Below are positions 5,883 through 5,987 of a stretch of 5,987 nt of DNA, piece after piece. The notes beneath the pieces were generated by a model. That model did not search any database, was not told where the DNA came from, and saw only the letters and a program-made list of their open reading frames with translations. The stretch's first letter is position 1. Every line of letters begins with the position of its first letter. Source of the stretch: Bacteroidales bacterium. Lineage in GTDB: Bacteria; Bacteroidota; Bacteroidia; Bacteroidales; P3. Made by a program: the position numbers and the translations under genes. The stretch covers positions 1 to 5,987 of the forward strand of contig JAGBSA010000024.1 in assembly GCA_017632095.1 (NCBI GenBank), given 5' to 3'.

Positions 5883-5987
5883 ATCTCCAATATTGCACCT
5901 TTTTCAGGGATATAAACGTTTTTGTAGCCGTTTTCCTGCAATGTTTGTGCGAGATTGTTTTGTGTTTCTTCTTCTCCGTGTACCAAA
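5879..5987 (-). CDS. C-terminal end of a beta-CASP metallo-beta-lactamase RNase-like protein (partial)
   Basis: Reading leftward from the right edge, with the first full codon at 5984-5986, gives 35 residues that begin LVHGEEETQNNLAQTLQ and end YIPEKGAILEI, then a TGA at 5879-5881. LVHGE followed by an amphipathic helix and a final V-x-IPEKG-x-x-x-E-I strand is the hallmark ending of the RMMBL (RNA-metabolising metallo-beta-lactamase) domain. In that family the histidine of VHGE is the motif C zinc ligand. Complete relatives are about 450 residues and cleave RNA. The 5' end and catalytic HxHxDH region lie outside the window. The stop overlaps the start of the thioredoxin-like gene as ATGA, which indicates one transcript and coupled translation. 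Confidence 0.8.
   Translation of the reverse strand, partial: LVHGEEETQNNLAQTLQENGYKNVYIPEKGAILEI

Noticed and set aside
5885..5888. GGAG upstream of the thioredoxin-like gene as a Shine-Dalgarno site
   Set aside because: It is only two bases from the ATG, too close for normal function, and is part of the coding sequence of the upstream gene.

Overview
The window looks like AT-rich chromosomal DNA from a member of the Bacteroidota, probably Bacteroidales. The grounds are a fused formiminotransferase-cyclodeaminase, the distinctive XseA variant with an IIRGGGGDVGL core, starts preceded by A-rich leaders instead of Shine-Dalgarno sequences, and promoter boxes of the TTTG-N19-TAnnTTTG type. The species cannot be named from the sequence alone. 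Most of the window is housekeeping; the unusual part is the left end.

Left block (1-1366, minus strand): a gene whose product joins an N-terminal DUF4062-like/TIR-like domain, a charged coiled coil and a C-terminal TPR array. The reading frame is cut by a TGA at 53-55, yet the same frame continues as recognisable TPR sequence to the edge of the window. This looks like a single nonsense change inside a longer gene. TGA is used as a normal stop elsewhere in the window (xseA, and the gene at the right edge).

Divergent spacer (1367-1694): it holds a promoter for each flanking gene and, between them, a compact cluster of inverted and direct repeats (1474-1556) lying outside both predicted transcripts.

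Middle block (1695-4961, plus strand): ftcD, which links histidine breakdown to one-carbon folate metabolism, ends at a strong intrinsic terminator (3485-3520). xseA and xseB follow, 12 bases apart, and encode both subunits of exonuclease VII.

Right block (4970-5987, minus strand): a tightly packed operon read leftward. It runs from the C-terminal end of a beta-CASP metallo-beta-lactamase RNase-like protein (cut by the window edge), through an exported thioredoxin-like protein joined to it by an ATGA overlap, to aroQ (type II 3-dehydroquinase), which overlaps the thioredoxin-like gene by 23 bases. aroQ converges on xseB with only 8 bases between stop codons. I see no RNA genes, CRISPR array, insertion sequence or complete new multi-gene system; the TPR gene is the only candidate for something unusual.
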